This document shows positions 49,071-62,010 of a stretch of DNA of 64,000 nucleotides, one piece after another. This DNA is from Chionis minor. Lineage: Eukaryota; Chordata; Aves; Charadriiformes; Chionididae. The number at the start of each line of letters is the position of its first letter. Position 1 is the first letter of the stretch. The DNA lies in contig VZSF01001075.1 of NCBI GenBank assembly GCA_013398295.1, positions 682,001 to 746,000 on the forward strand, given 5' to 3'. A model generated the notes under the pieces. The model was not told where the DNA came from and searched no databases. It saw only the letters and a program-made list of their open reading frames with translations. Both the position numbers and the translations under genes were made by a program.

Positions 49071-51139
49071 ACAGAATTGTAACACCCCAGTATGCAGCAC
49101 CTGAACTTTTCTTACGTTTTATGAATATCAAGCCATTCGTAGACTTTCTGTGCATCTCAGATTATTAATAAATACAACAGGATTCCTGCTTGCTTTATAA
49201 ATACACACACTCAGCATTTGGCTGCAGAGACATTCAGCTTGCCCTGGATCTCCAACCTGGCAAAACATCAGAGTACAGTTCAATTTAAAGCAGTACAAAA
49301 AATAGCCCCTGACATATATACATATATATATATATACATATATATCTGCATACTCCCTCATGCCCTGAGAGATAGAAAGCTGGTTGTGGCGGTCCAGCAG
49401 CATAATCCTGACTCCTTTTCTTACAAAGCTTTCAAATGGACACAAGACAGCTCAACTTGTTCACATCCAAGAACAGCGTGGGAGAGAGCAAAATACTCTG
49501 CGTACATTTGTAGGACTTGAAACTGCTTATTTCAGCCCAGAACACTGTATAAAAATGATTGACTTCTTTAATCCAAACTATAATTTAGGCATACCTAGGG
49601 TGACACACAGCCTCTGCCTAAACAGTTAAAGGAAACAACGTACACCAGCTATGAGGGGTGAGGAGAATATTTCCCCCTATGGCAATTTAGGCAGGAAGAA
49701 TATCACTACCGACAGCACAATCTCACGTCTGGGATCAAACTTACAGTGCTGCCCAGCACTGAAACTGCCACATGGATTTCCTGAATTCCTCCCTTTTGCA
49801 TCTCATTTGCAGAAAGCTACCTCCAGTTATACAAAGCCACAAACGTACTCTGAGAGGCTGCATCAGGCCTGTGAGAGATTTGTTCTGGTTATCGATTCCT
49901 CATTACAATTTCTGCAGCCCCTGAGATATCCTTCGAGATCTAACATTATAGTACTGGCCAGGCCAAATCTTGCTTCACTTATAAGAGCTGATGGGTTTAC
50001 GTCTTAAGGGAATATTGATCTACTGCAAATAATCTTTGTTTCAAGCAAGCTGAAACTCCAGAGGAGAGAGCGAGGACAGCAAAACCCTTTGCCAGTGCTT
50101 ATGAAAAACATCAGAATAGAATAATACTGCTTTGAAAATCTGCAAAGCAAACCCAAAAGTTGAAGGCAAATGTAATACAGAGGGGAAGCTCACATGTGAA
50201 GAATGCAGTTTATATATGGCACCTGTTCTTAAGTGAGCTTGAGCAATGTCTGGCACAACTAACCCTTTAAAATATCATTGCTGTTTATTTGTTTACAAAA
50301 GACTTAAGAGGCTGGAAAAGAAAGGGGAGATGCTAAAGGATAAATCCACTGAAAAGCTTCTTCCCCTCTTGCTGGTAAAGATTTCAGAACAGGTGTTGTC
50401 AGCCTGTTACTGTTGCTATCAGCCAATATCAAAAGCAGTTGGCGATGCTCTCATGCAAAAATTCCAATCCGATTTCTCAGTATATTCTAATTACTGTAGT
50501 GACACTTGTTGTGGGCCTAAATGACTACCTTATCACAGCAGACCGGTCTGCCTTCTATTTAGGGTTTATTGGCTCTTAAATTTCTGCTTCCTCTAATTGC
50601 ATATCTATCTTACCAAACAAATTTGGAAGTCCACGTTTGTTCTTCGCCACCTTACGCTTTAATCCTCTGCACGTTAAAAATTATGCTGTCATCTCTCACC
50701 TATATTGTGATTATAACCACCCCAGCATCACCCCAGGAAGGCACTTCCTTTTCCTTTCTGCACACATTGGCACTTTGCTAAAGGATTCGTCCAAATAATG
50801 GCTCATTCTGCTGATTATGCTGATGGTACCCATATACAGGTACTTATCAGCAGCTCTAGCACAGAAATGTCACTTCTAAAACCCTGTTTCCTTTCTAGTG
50901 TGCCCCATGTGAAAAACAAGTTTTTTCATATTAAACACCTAAGGATTGTACATGCTTTTCCAGCCTGAAGGTCTTAATTTCATTCATACCCTTCAAAAGC
51001 AACTGGCAGTCACTTTGCAAAGGTGCAGCCAAGAACTAACTGTGGCACAGTTACTTCTGCATGTCACTTCACTCAGAAATACTGAATCACTTATTTTCCT
51101 CATCTGGACCTGTTCTGAATGAGCTAGAGAGCAATACCA
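49071..51139. other. noncoding stretch with TA/CA microsatellite and open frames
   Basis: A (TA/CATA)n microsatellite sits at 49312-49346. Around it, overlapping and consecutive open frames of 80-118 codons run on the plus strand (49218-50007). One passes through the microsatellite as an alternating Tyr-Ile run, which argues against a real protein. No family was recognised. Confidence 0.4.
49312..49346. repeat. TA/CATA microsatellite
   Basis: Alternating acatatatacatatatata-type sequence over about 35 bases; probably polymorphic. Confidence 0.9.
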
Positions 51140-51235
51140 ACCTCTTTTTGGATTTCAGCAGGTATTTGATCACATCCCTAAAATGCATATTCCTACTACT
51201 GAGAAACAAGCATTTATGTACAGCAAGGTATGCAT
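51140..51235 (+). mobile_element. decayed CR1-clade ORF2 fragment, sense
   Basis: ctttttggatttcagcaggt and atttgatcacatccct parallel the CR1 RT 'YLDFSKAFDTVPH' segment (tacttggatttcagcaaggc, atttgatacagtccct). The reading gives LFLDFSR before a frame change. Only about 40 bases match well; the flanks are unreadable. Confidence 0.45.
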
Positions 51236-52162
51236 AAAAGCAAACTACATTTTGCTTTCACAAGCACAGTGGTCAAGTTGAGTAAAGGAATGAATTTAGG
51301 GAACTATAAAAAGTCGGAGTATATTGCTGTAATTTCCATTCCTCATTTTGCTGTGCCCGGTTGAATTTTACTCCAAATACTTAAATCTTTTGCTGATCAG
51401 GCCATGGATTATGATTCCAAATTAATCCCCGTGTACCTCTTTGCTCACATGGTCCAACTGATGCAGAATTGCTCTCTGCAATAGCACCTAACTTAACACA
51501 AACCTTCTTTTCACACTGTGAACCTGAAATCTGGAAGCTTTTCCTGTTGCATGGTCATGATAGAAATCTGATGCTCTGGTAGACATTGTATCTTAACCTT
51601 GAGCTAATCTCAGTTTCATTAAGTTAACCAGGTGTACCGCCTTTGGTAAGTACAAATTCAGTTAAATTCTGTTAGTGTGAAACGGAGTTTCAGGATGCCT
51701 TGAAAATTAACAAAAAGGCACTATGAAATTCTGGGAGTTCCAGAACTGCAGTTGTGCATCAAGAAAAACCACAGAAAACCCCCCAACCTTTTGAAAAAAT
51801 CTCAGAGCAACAGGATCATTGATTTTTGTCCTCTATAGAGCACTCTTCCAGAGTATGAAACCTAGTTGCAAATTACATAACTTAAACATGAGATTGACAG
51901 TAAGCAAACACACAGGTTGAATCACTGTCATCATCCAAGCTGAGAAAACAGCAAAAACTGAGAAAACAAACAGTATGAGGGGTTTACAAATTTATCTCAC
52001 AAATATAATCTACATTACTGTTATGCTCATAAGGAAAAAATATATTTGCTCCCGCTGTGATTTTAAAGTTTGCCTTACTCCTTCAGTCAAACTTCTTAAA
52101 TTTTTTTAAAAGGGAAACTGGTAAATTGCACATCCTTCCTTGTTCCTAGAGACAAAAGTAAA

Positions 52163-52194
52163 TCTACAATCATAATGCTCTACAATCATAATGC
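52163..52194. repeat. 16-bp perfect tandem duplication
   Basis: The unit tctacaatcataatgc occurs twice head to tail (52163-52178, 52179-52194) with no mismatch; probably a recent slippage product. Confidence 0.93.
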
Positions 52195-53683
52195 ATGATC
52201 ACTTCTGAAGGAAAAGAACTTATGTTTTAGACACAGATGGAAAAAGCATTAATTCCTTAATGATAATTTACACAGCTAGAAGATTCCATCCCTTTTCTCT
52301 CTCTTTATTCTCAATACAAACTGGTCTGTCGCACCATTTATTTAAAATATTTTCCGCTTATGATATCCATTTGTGTCACTGAGTGAAGTCTCTTTGTACG
52401 AATGCTTTTCTGTGTGCTCAGCTCTTTCATCTCATGCTGACTTAGTGACAGCCCCAACACTAATACTACAGCTGAGCTCATTGACCAATGGTTTCACTAC
52501 GAGTTATAAGTTGAAACAAGCAGATGATGCAGGCTGCATCCCATGGACCACCAGATCTGCACGACAAAATGATACAGAAATATATGAGGGATCATGGAGC
52601 TTCTGCACTCTGGGGTCATGTAACCATGAGTTCAAAAGGGAGCAGTAATTCATATAATTGCTGCTACTACTAGAGTTAGGACATCAGAGGAAAAGAAACT
52701 GCAAATTCTTTAAAACACATCTTGTAAGTTGCATCTGAGTCACTAAATTTAGGCTTGAGACTTCTTGGTTAGCAATAATATCAGTGCTGATCATCGCTCA
52801 AGTTGCTATTTTATTCTGGACTGTTACAATTTTTCTCCCACGTCAATTTTTAATTCATCTGTCACAACAGCCAAGCAACTACAGCTCTTAGCTGTGGCAA
52901 GTGCCATGCGTATATGTAAACTGGGGGGCCCCAGACTGCCTTCCAGAACAAAATTAACCAGCCCTGGCTGCATCCTGACCGTGTTGAAACTGGACTCGGG
53001 GCACCTCACTCCAGCCTAGATGCCACTGGCAAGAAAGCCTCAGGCAGACGAGGAGGACTCCAGCAGATCCCTTGGTTCGGATGACTGGTAGCCAGAACCA
53101 TACCGTGCATTTTGGAGCGCACAGTCCTGCCATTTAGGCACAAATACTAAGTGCCAAGTAGAATTTTGCATCAACCCTCTGTCAATTAAGAATAAGATTA
53201 AGTTCAAAAATGAGTATGATCAAACGTATTATGGTTTGGAAGAAAGACAATTTCCCATAGCAGAAGTAAAAAAGACTACACTTCTGTCTATTATCAATTT
53301 TATTTTTAGGTGTCCAGACTGAATTTAATTGAAGCTATGTAAGCTCTCAAAGTAAAGAATTCAGAGGAGGTTTTTTTATAGATTCATACACAAAAGTACA
53401 ATTGCTCCCCTGGAGCACGGTTGGGGGTTTTTTTTTTTTCTTTATCTTTAGGCTTACCCAGCTCTTTAAATCATTCCAGGCTGGTTTCTCTTCGATTCTT
53501 ACTCATTTTGACGCTGTCTCTGAATTGAACACTGGATTCTGCTGATCATCAGCATGGAGCGCTATTGTCATACACTGGGACAGAGACTGGACTTCCTGCT
53601 GAAAGGATGGCCACGGCAGCTACGCATGCTGATCCAAAACATTTTCACATGCTCATACAACACACAATAGCCCAAGAAAAAAG

Positions 53684-53700
53684 AAAAAAAAAAAAAAAAA
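53684..53700 (+). repeat. poly-A tract (17 A)
   Basis: An A17 run preceded by cccaagaaaaaag. No recognisable retroposed body lies upstream. Confidence 0.85.
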
Positions 53701-55944
53701 CCAGACCTCTCTAGGCACAAAAAGAAATGATGTCTATAAAATTACTATGTTACAAAAGAGGCCAGCTGTTTAAACGATTGCATTATACAAGGAACAAACA
53801 GGGGTATCTCTTCTGCATACAAGCAGTTTTTATTTGCAGCTTTAGTATTACTTTTTATTTTAATGCCGTTCTGGCCCGTTAAACAGTTCCTTTTTTTCAA
53901 AAAAAAAGTTGACTACGTTTCATACATGCCACAGCTTTTCTATGATTGTATAATGCTTTTTCTTTCTAATTTATTTTGTTACCTATGTGGGTAAAATTAA
54001 TAGTGAATGCTGACTTATTTCATAAACTTTATTAAGCCTTTGGGGAAACTTCAATGTGCTCATATGGAGAGGCAATATAGAATGTATCTACTGTATCATG
54101 ACACAAAAATTACAATTCTAAGCTAGAAATAAATGACATTCCAGAAAAAGCAGAAGGAACAACATTTAAGAGTTAATAATGAACCACTTGTCTTCATTTT
54201 CAGATCGTTTAATCCTGCTATTGTGCAGTTTTCACACAGTGCTAAATTGAATTACTGCATCATTTTTTACAATTTCTTCATACAGCTGACCCAGTTTATA
54301 GCAGGTCTGAAAGCATTATCATTGCTTAAGGTTCAAAGATGCTGCAGTGTATTGCATTACAAGTCAATCAGTGCAGAAGTATTTTGATGTAATTTTGCTT
54401 TTGGATACAGAAGAACAGATATCCAAATGAAGGATGGTATTTCATTTTGTCATAACAATGTCACATAATACAGCACGCCTTTTTTATACAATATGTATAG
54501 GCTCATTTTTATTGTATTTCTTTCTCAGTGTTTCTGGTCCTAATAAAACGAATCCTCAGTTTATGCCTTCCAAGGTTTTTATTAACTTGTGCAAGAAGAA
54601 AATTGAAAAAAGTTCTAATGTATAGCTTTTTACTATCGTGCAGCAGATATATTTCGTTGGATACCACTAAAAAAACCTAAAAATGAACACAATGTTTTAA
54701 ACATTATGCCACTTCTGAAATGCTCCAAGTGAGAAATTCTTTATCTGAAATTTTCCTGTTCTGAAGGGCAGTGCTTTCTATAGCTTTTTAGCACATAAAC
54801 ATGGTGCTCAGTTTAAATACTTTTTAAGCAGTGTGTTTTAGGTAAAGCATTTCATTCTCTCAAGGTCATTCCTTATGCTTCAGGTGTTAATTTGTGTTGT
54901 TCTTGAAGCATTCTTATTATTGATAGTAGAGTCCTTGGTATATGTTATATTGAAATATTGCTAATGTATGAACTGTAACGTTAAATTTTTAATCTAATCA
55001 ATCAAATGGCATGCATATGCAGTAGATGCTTGGCTTTTACTAAGATTAATTACCATGTGCTGTGAAAACGAACTCTGTAAGGTGAAATACTGCATGCACA
55101 CTGACACACACAATGAGAAGAAAAGAAAGCAAATTGTGCAAAGGGATGAGCACTGTAATAAGTTAATGACTACTTCTGTCATTCAAAACATATGCATAGC
55201 CTTTAAGACAACACAAAACAAAGATTAAACGCATGTTAAATCAACTATCTATTAAAGCATTTAGAGCTTTTCTCCAGATTCTACATGAAAATTATGCAAT
55301 CTGTTGCAAAACTAAACACTTGTCTCCCAGATGGTGCTCAGAGTCTGTCTGAGCAAACACCCTTTCCATGCTCTGTGTAACAAATTATGCGTATTTTTTG
55401 TTCACTGTGCTTCATTTTATGTATTTGCGGACATTTACACTGAACACACTATGTAGAGATGACCTAGTTGGCGTTGTAAAACCCAGTGATGTTGTAGTTA
55501 TAGACCCGATTGCAGTCATGAGGTGGAAGATACTTCATCACAGAAAATGGCTGTATCTCCCTTTTCACTGGCTGAAGTTACAAACTTCTTATGCTTACTG
55601 CTGATACTGATCTGGGTTGCAGCTCTTACAGGCCATTCATAGTCATCCATTAAATAGTAAGTAGCTAATTGCTTTTTTTGAACTGTACTGCAAAGTTAAG
55701 CCTCTATGACGGTGTTTTGAGGGGGTGTTTTACCATGCCAAGTAATAGTTATGATGGAAATGGGAATAAGATTAAAGCTGCACTAACGCTTTTATAATGT
55801 TATTAAAAGGTACGTTATTCATGCACGAGAAACACAGGGATTACCCTTCTGGCTGAGACTATGGTCCAGCTAAAAACCTACGAAAAGATAGCAAAGCATG
55901 AAAGCCATCTGCAATTGATGAGGCTGCTATTCAGTTTTTTTGTT

Positions 55945-56075
55945 CTTGCCACAGTATTTTTTAGTATTTCCTCTGCTTTGGTTTCTACTTATAAAATAGA
56001 GATAATAGTAGTTCCCTATTTCACAAAAGCGAAGTGAAGATTAGTACGCTGCTGGTGGTGAATTACTCAAATATG
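55945..56075 (+). mobile_element. MIR-like SINE 3' half, sense
   Basis: ctctgctttggtttctactt, ataaaatagagataatagta, gttccctatttcacaaaagc and gaagtgaagattagtacg follow, in order, the MIR 'cctcagtttcctcatctgtaaaatggggataataatagt', 'acctacctcatagggtt' and 'gttgtgaggattaaatg' segments. The middle 20 bases are very close to consensus. The tRNA-like head is missing. Confidence 0.68.
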
Positions 56076-56226
56076 TGCCAGGGGACTAAATATGTACCTG
56101 AGATCACAGACGTTCCTTTTGTGGAGAAACCCGGATCCGGTTGTCATTTCTAAACCGTTTCTCTAACCTTATCCTGCAGACACAGCAGAGTAGTTTTCCT
56201 TTTCAGATGTAGTCCGCTATCTGGTT

Positions 56227-56244
56227 AAAAAAAAAAAAAAAAAA
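56227..56244 (+). repeat. poly-A tract (18 A)
   Basis: Uninterrupted run of 18 A; no retroposon body recognised before it. Confidence 0.85.
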
Positions 56245-56734
56245 TGGAATATTTGTTTAGTCTTAGTATTGTTAGACGTCACGTGTAAGTCTCCGTGTTT
56301 CAAAAGGCAAAGGTACTCACCTGCATTAACTGAACATAAAGCTGAAGTGATGAGGGAACTTGAAATATATTTCCCTGATGAAGTACTCCTCAATATGTCT
56401 TTTTTTCCCTTGTTCATTGTTTTAGCTCCTGTTACGGAATAAATGTGTATTAAGTGAAAGGAGAACTAAAAAAATTAAAGTAAAATAATCTCTTTTTAGT
56501 TCATTTCTGTAGCTCTTTAATAGAGAAGTAATTGTCTCCATTAATCAGCATAACTTTTGTTAAATCCATGAGGCTTTGGAGACACTTCCATATTTTGGAA
56601 GGATGAAAATAATAAAGTTCAAAAGATGGATGCATGAAAATTAGAGATATATAATGCAGCAGAACTGCAGGGGAAGAATTTAGCTGGCAAGTCCTCCAAA
56701 GCATAATTTTTCACGTCTTCAAAATGCCAAGGGA

Positions 56735-57707
56735 GACAACCAGCACGCCAGACAGTAAAACTCTGTATGATGCATCGGAGCAGGGTCAACTTCAATGTTT
56801 CATCAGGGCTTTGTCCAGGCAGATCCAAGCAGTTTCAAGGATAGTGGATATTTCCCCAGTCTCTCTGGACAACCTGGCCTACTGCTTTAACCACCTGCAC
56901 TGTGGGGAAACTCTCCTTCTAGCTGTGGAATTTCTCTGGCTGTATCTGATATCCATTGCTTCTTGCCCTTTCACTGTACGTTTTGGGAAGAATAGAGATC
57001 CATCTTCTCCACAGCTCCCCTTTAGGTAGTTGAAGATAGCAGTTAGATTCATCCATCTCTTCTCCACAATCAACAAACTACTTCCTTTCAGTTTGCCCTT
57101 AAATGTCAGGTGCCCCAGTTCCCAAAACATGTTGTAGCTTTTTTCCTAGACTTGGTCCATCCAGTTTGGCATTACCCATGAACTTGCTGAGGCCGTACGC
57201 CATGCCATTGCCCAGGCTGCACATCCAAATAGCATCAGCCTCCAGTACACATCTCTAGTGCAGCCAGCTTTCATCCTTGTACCTCTCCTATCCACTTTGT
57301 ATCCCGTTTATCTACAAAAAGCCTAAAGGACACTTCTGAAAACCTGGCTGAACTCTTGGCAAGAGACATCCACTGCTCCATCCTGAGCCACGCTACCAGT
57401 CATGTCATTACCGAAAGCCATCAGGTTGGTCATGTGGAGTTTGGCCCTGGTAAATCCCTACTGGCTGGTACCAACCACCTTCTTGCCCTTCATGTGCCTG
57501 GAAATGCTGTTCAGGAGGCCTTGCTCAGGACTGAACTGAGGCTTTGTGGCCAGCGGTTCCTCAGACCCTCCTCATCTTTTTTGAAGATGGGGGATAACAT
57601 TTGCTTTCTCTAGCCCAGGACTGTCATGACTTTACAGGGACGGCAGCACCCTTCCAACATCTCAGCACCTCTGGCTGCATCTTGTCCAGCACCAGGGACT
57701 TGGAGGC
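56735..57707 (-). mobile_element. CR1 LINE, antisense: ORF2 (RT) and 3' UTR, decayed
   Basis: On the minus strand the order is: tgttatcccccatcttcaaaa (a VTPIFKK-type start of RT); a lysine- and arginine-rich stretch; the 'SCLTNLI...F'-type region; gtggatgtctcttgccaaga (the VDVVYLDFSKAF-type block, eroded); ggcctcagcaagttcatggg (a LSKF-type block before the catalytic box); tcttcaactacctaaagggg; and accaggttgtccagagagac-type 3' UTR near 56860. Identity is low and several internal deletions shorten the copy, so it is older than the copies at 31.5 and 45.2 kb. The 3' limit near 56735 is approximate. It is dead: frames are broken throughout. Confidence 0.78.
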
Positions 57708-57830
57708 TTTAAAAATGAGCCTGGGCAAGGCCCTGAGCAACCGGCTTTTGTCCACCCCGCTTTGGGGGGCGGTAGGCCAGACTAGGTGATCTCCAGATCC
57801 CCTCCACCTCAGCTATTCTATGATTCTGTG
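57708..57830 (+). mobile_element. CR1 LINE 3' end, sense, abutting an antisense CR1
   Basis: gagcctgggcaaggccctga and gcaaccggctttt are CR1 3' UTR sequence of the 'ctgagcaacctggtct' subtype. gactaggtgatctccagatc and agctattctatgattctgtg give the terminal motif with a double ATTCTRTG end. About 120 bases remain. Its 5' edge meets the 5' (RT) end of the antisense CR1 with no visible spacer. Confidence 0.85.
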
Positions 57831-60800
57831 TATCTGTCCAGCTTATTTAAGTAGTCCTTAACTTTCTAATAAATCCACACTGCACTTGTGTAAGTACATT
57901 TTGCATTGCAAACCAGATTGTCCGGTTTCCTGAATAGAGCAGTCTAACACTTCATAGTCTGTGCAATATGATATACCTGTTTTAAATTTATGAAGCTGTA
58001 AACCAATTTCCTGTACTAATAAACACCTCTTTTCCCCTCCCTATTTATCCTCCTTTTAAAATTACTGACTTGCTCTCTTTCTCTTGCCCTTGCCTTAGAA
58101 GCAGCACAAAGAGATGGGGGGAGGGAAGGAAAGGAGGAAAAAAAGAAAACCGCAACAAAAAAACAGTAGCTCAGAGAAAAAAATGACACTTGGGGAGAAT
58201 CCAAGATCAACAGACCAGCAAGCCCACTCATTGTTCTTTATCGCTTTGGCTCTCTTCCAGCCCCTCTAGGTTCCTCTCTCTCTCTCTCCAAACTGCTTTC
58301 TGCATTCTCACATATGTTATGGAAAGTACTCTGATTTCAGAGAAGTGCTTTAATTTTGTAACAGCTTGATCTGCAAAAGAAGTTGTGCAGTTTTTAAAGG
58401 AGGAGATGAGGGAAGGTTGTTGCTCTGTGTCTCCTTAATGTACGTGTGTAAACCTGATTATTCTTAGCAGAAGATCCGTATGCGTATAGTATCACTGAAG
58501 GGGAAATGGATGCCTTTTGCATATAATTATTGGGCATAATTATCTGTAAAAGTGTTTGGTTTTGGATTGCTCTAGCAGTACAATAAATATTTAAAATCCA
58601 GACACATCAGACCTGCCAACATCTTTACAGTGAGAAGCACAATAGTTCAGCTTTTCATTTTGTCACAAAAATGATCCATTTTTCTAATGCAGCAGAAAGA
58701 TGGTAGGGTGCTGGTATAAAAAGGCAATGATGAGAATGATTTTTATCTGTGTTTTTAATAGTTTCTTTCCAAATGTAATAAATTTTGAAAATTACTGATA
58801 GGATCCACTTAGTTACTAGAATACTTCAACCCTTCTGATCTATGAGGCTACAGGTTGGAAACAAGTTCATAACTTAAGAGCTTAAGCCATAAAAGCTTAA
58901 TTAATGTAATCATTATTGGAGTAATTCCCCAACTTTAAAACAAAAAGGCCAAAGTCTATCTCTGACACTACAGCTATCCGAGCGTCTACCTACCGTACCC
59001 CTTGGCACAGCACCGCTTGCTGTGTGTGCGGCAGAAACAAGACACGACAGAGTCTGGCACAGACTGAGCTCTGCCAGGCTCCTCTCACGCCGCTGGATGT
59101 GGCAGGAAGGTACAAGGACATTTCCAAGGGGAAGCTGCAGTCAGTCTGCAACCACTCGGGTCCACGAGTCGAGCTGGCGTGACGGGGACACAGTTGTGAG
59201 AGCAGCCTTAGAGCATCCTCAGCCCCTTTCGAGGGAGCCTGAAAAGGACCAGCTCTTACCGCCGCTGCTCTACCTGCTCCTGACCGACTCCTACAGAATT
59301 TCAGTAAGCTTTTGTGGAAACCACATTTCAGAGCAGGACAAGGGCCTGGGCATCACAGAGCGAGCGTCTGTCATTATCAGAGAACTGTAAGCAACTGATG
59401 AATGCAGGTCAGGACCTCTGGGTGAACTGGGCACCGTGTCATACGTGTATTTTTTCTTACAAAATGTAAGATTGACAGCAAACTTGGTGGCGATGGGGGG
59501 GAAAGCAGTCGTACAGTCATGTTGCCTGGGAAAGCCTGTTATATTTGGATTATTCAGGGACATTCACTGAACTTTCCATCTGGGATCAGGCTCTGAGAGA
59601 ATGCAGACATATACTATAGCATGAATATATAGACTCATGGATTTATTTAAGATTAACTGTTCTTTTCCTTTCTGCTTTCATAGTTAAGCTGAAGGAAATG
59701 GGACGTTCAAACAAAAACTGCATGGTCTAAGAGATTACTTGTTTAAAGATAGATGGAAATTTGTATGTTCAAAAATATTTGAAAAATCTGAACCCTCAAA
59801 CTTTTACGGATATTGTACTTCAAATTATTAAACTTTTTTTCTTCTTTCTGAGAACATTGTCCAAACATGTAAATGCAGGAGATAAGCCCCAGTTATTCTT
59901 AAATGTGTTCAAGTGAAGAGGGAAGGCTGTTAGTAAACCTAACTGTGGTCTGCAAATCCAGCACTGGATTCCAGGGACTATGAATGGGGGAAAACCATTA
60001 TACTGAGATGGAGACAGGCTGATTTAGACCAGCTCCAAGCAGAGACAAACCAACTCAGCTGAGCATACCACAACAACAGCTAAATACATAACTAATGTTC
60101 AAGCTCCTGTATATCCCAGCTATCCCCATGCTTACTCTTTCAGGAGTTTTCCACCTGTAGCTGCAAGAAGCTTTCACAGAGACATATATTTAAATTCTCA
60201 CTTTTGACTCCTACTTTTCATTGCTTTTACTGCATCCCTAATAACAACAACAATCAGATAAAGTTGTTCACTTGACTTTCAGAGTCAGTGCTCAGTAGGG
60301 CTGGAAACGTGCAGGTCTGGGACGCAGTCGGCCTTTCAATGCTTGGAAGTGCCCGTCACCATTATTAATTAAGTACGACATTTACTCTCTTCATTGGTAA
60401 TAACCGTGCCCACCATGATCTCTGTGGCATGTAAATATTGCAATTTACAGATAGGTGGAGAACAGATTTTAAGATTTGTGTTAGTTGCAGCTGCTCGGCA
60501 AAAATTCTGGCTTTTGGGGAGGCTTGTTTTGGGGATGCTTATTTGTCCTGTGAAAAAGAAACCCTGCCTGCTGGCCAGTGCTGAACCCTGGTTAGAGAGC
60601 TCTGCGGGTCAGGCTGGCATGAGAATCGCTGACCTGTCACATGCAGGCTCTGGTCGAGCGGTTCTGCGGCAGGTGACCGAGGACAGTTTCCTCTATTATG
60701 AGTCTTTGTTTCTTCCTAATGCTGTAATAATTTGGTTACACAAATCTAGAAACTTCTATACGTACACATGCAAAATATGCTGGAAAGAAGAGATACTTGT

Positions 60801-61976
60801 AAAAATAAACCAGCAATTTGTTGTCTTGCTAGTTAGCCAAGTGAATCGTCATTTGCCGTGCCTTTGAATGGTGTGTGTTACGGAGAGGCCACAGCGTGCC
60901 TGGGATTCTGCTGGCGGTTTGGTAGCTAAAGCCAAAGAGAAAATAAAATGTGCAGCAAGTAGCTTGAGGGACTGTCAAAAGGGAGGGATTTGTAAAGCCT
61001 GATTGCTAGTACAGATAGCTACATGTGATAAGCCTAGTTTTATGTCTCTATTTACATATTAATTGTAATTCATCTATGGCATAAATAAGGAGGCTCAATA
61101 CAGGGTTTTATCCAAACATCAGTTGCATCAACAATAAGCTGAAGACTTTAGAGGACTGGCACTGGGTTCACTGACAATGCTGTGATGGCACCGATTGCTT
61201 GGGTTTTGTGACAGGTAACTTGCCCATCTAAGGACGCTCACTAAAGCTTTTCAGAGATTCAGTTACAGAGATCTATTAAACACAAATGCCAATTTAAATG
61301 AGCATAAAATGAACAACCTAGAATATCACATATTATTACTTTTCTTACTACTTCTGCAATTACTATCAAGCATATGTAATGCCACAAATAATGTCTCCTG
61401 AAGAGCTAGCTGCATAAAAGACAAGCATATAATGAAAGAAAAGGGTGGCAAAGAGAGACAGACCGTCACTCATTAAAGCTGTTAGGTATCTGTTGTGTTT
61501 CAGGCATGTAAGTAATTTCATCGGCTTCAGCCACATTTTTGCAGTAGATCCTCAGAGCAAAACTATATAAACTATTTCTTACCCAGTCATTAATAGTCGC
61601 AGAAGAAACAGCCAAGATTTGATGTTGAACAAAAGGAAACTAAATAGGACAACCCAGAAACCAAAAAAGGCATTTAAGGGAGAGGTGAATGGCACGGTCA
61701 GTGGGGCAGACAAAGTGACGAGTCAGGCAGAGAGGGCACGCTAAGACACCCAAGAGCACAAAAAAAGATTGTCTTCTACTGTAGCAACACCATGCAAATC
61801 GCAAATGATAGCAATCCTGTCCATGACACAAGGAACCGGTCACACCTGAAGGTGCTGACCCCACACACACGTGCACATGCTCATATGGAATTTATTCTGG
61901 CTCTAATTTCACCCTTAAAAAAATTATGGGTCTGTTACTAGCCAAATATCTAACCTCTTTCTGTAGTCCCATCGCG

Positions 61977-62010
61977 GGGAGGGAGAGGAGAGGGAGAGGA
62001 GAGGGAGAGG
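61977..62010 (+). repeat. polypurine 11-bp minisatellite (gggagaggaga)n
   Basis: Three 11-bp units follow a short gggga start. The strand is purely purine, with four runs of three or more G (ggggaggg plus two aggg), so H-DNA or an imperfect G-quadruplex is conceivable. Length is likely variable. Confidence 0.88.

Larger units (their letters stand above)
51236..55944. other. noncoding stretch with short repeats; GC-richer patch 52880-53130
   Basis: No gene recognised. It includes the 16-bp duplication at 52163-52194, a GC-richer patch at 52880-53130 of unknown origin containing ggggggcccc, and a 17-A tract at 53684-53700. The rest is unique and AT-rich. Confidence 0.45.

Noticed and set aside
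49218..50007. Run of plus-strand open frames of 80-118 codons
   Set aside because: They change frame, match no known protein, and one runs through a TA microsatellite giving an alternating Tyr/Ile stretch.
53684..53700. Poly-A tract as evidence of a processed pseudogene
   Set aside because: No recognisable mRNA-like body or target-site duplication around it.
59022..59390. 122-codon open frame in a GC-richer patch
   Set aside because: Unrecognised sequence; length is explained by local G+C and lack of stops. No splice or promoter support.
60430..60500. Possible antisense MIR (gcaatttacagatagg)
   Set aside because: Only about 15 bases fit; neighbouring MIR segments are missing.
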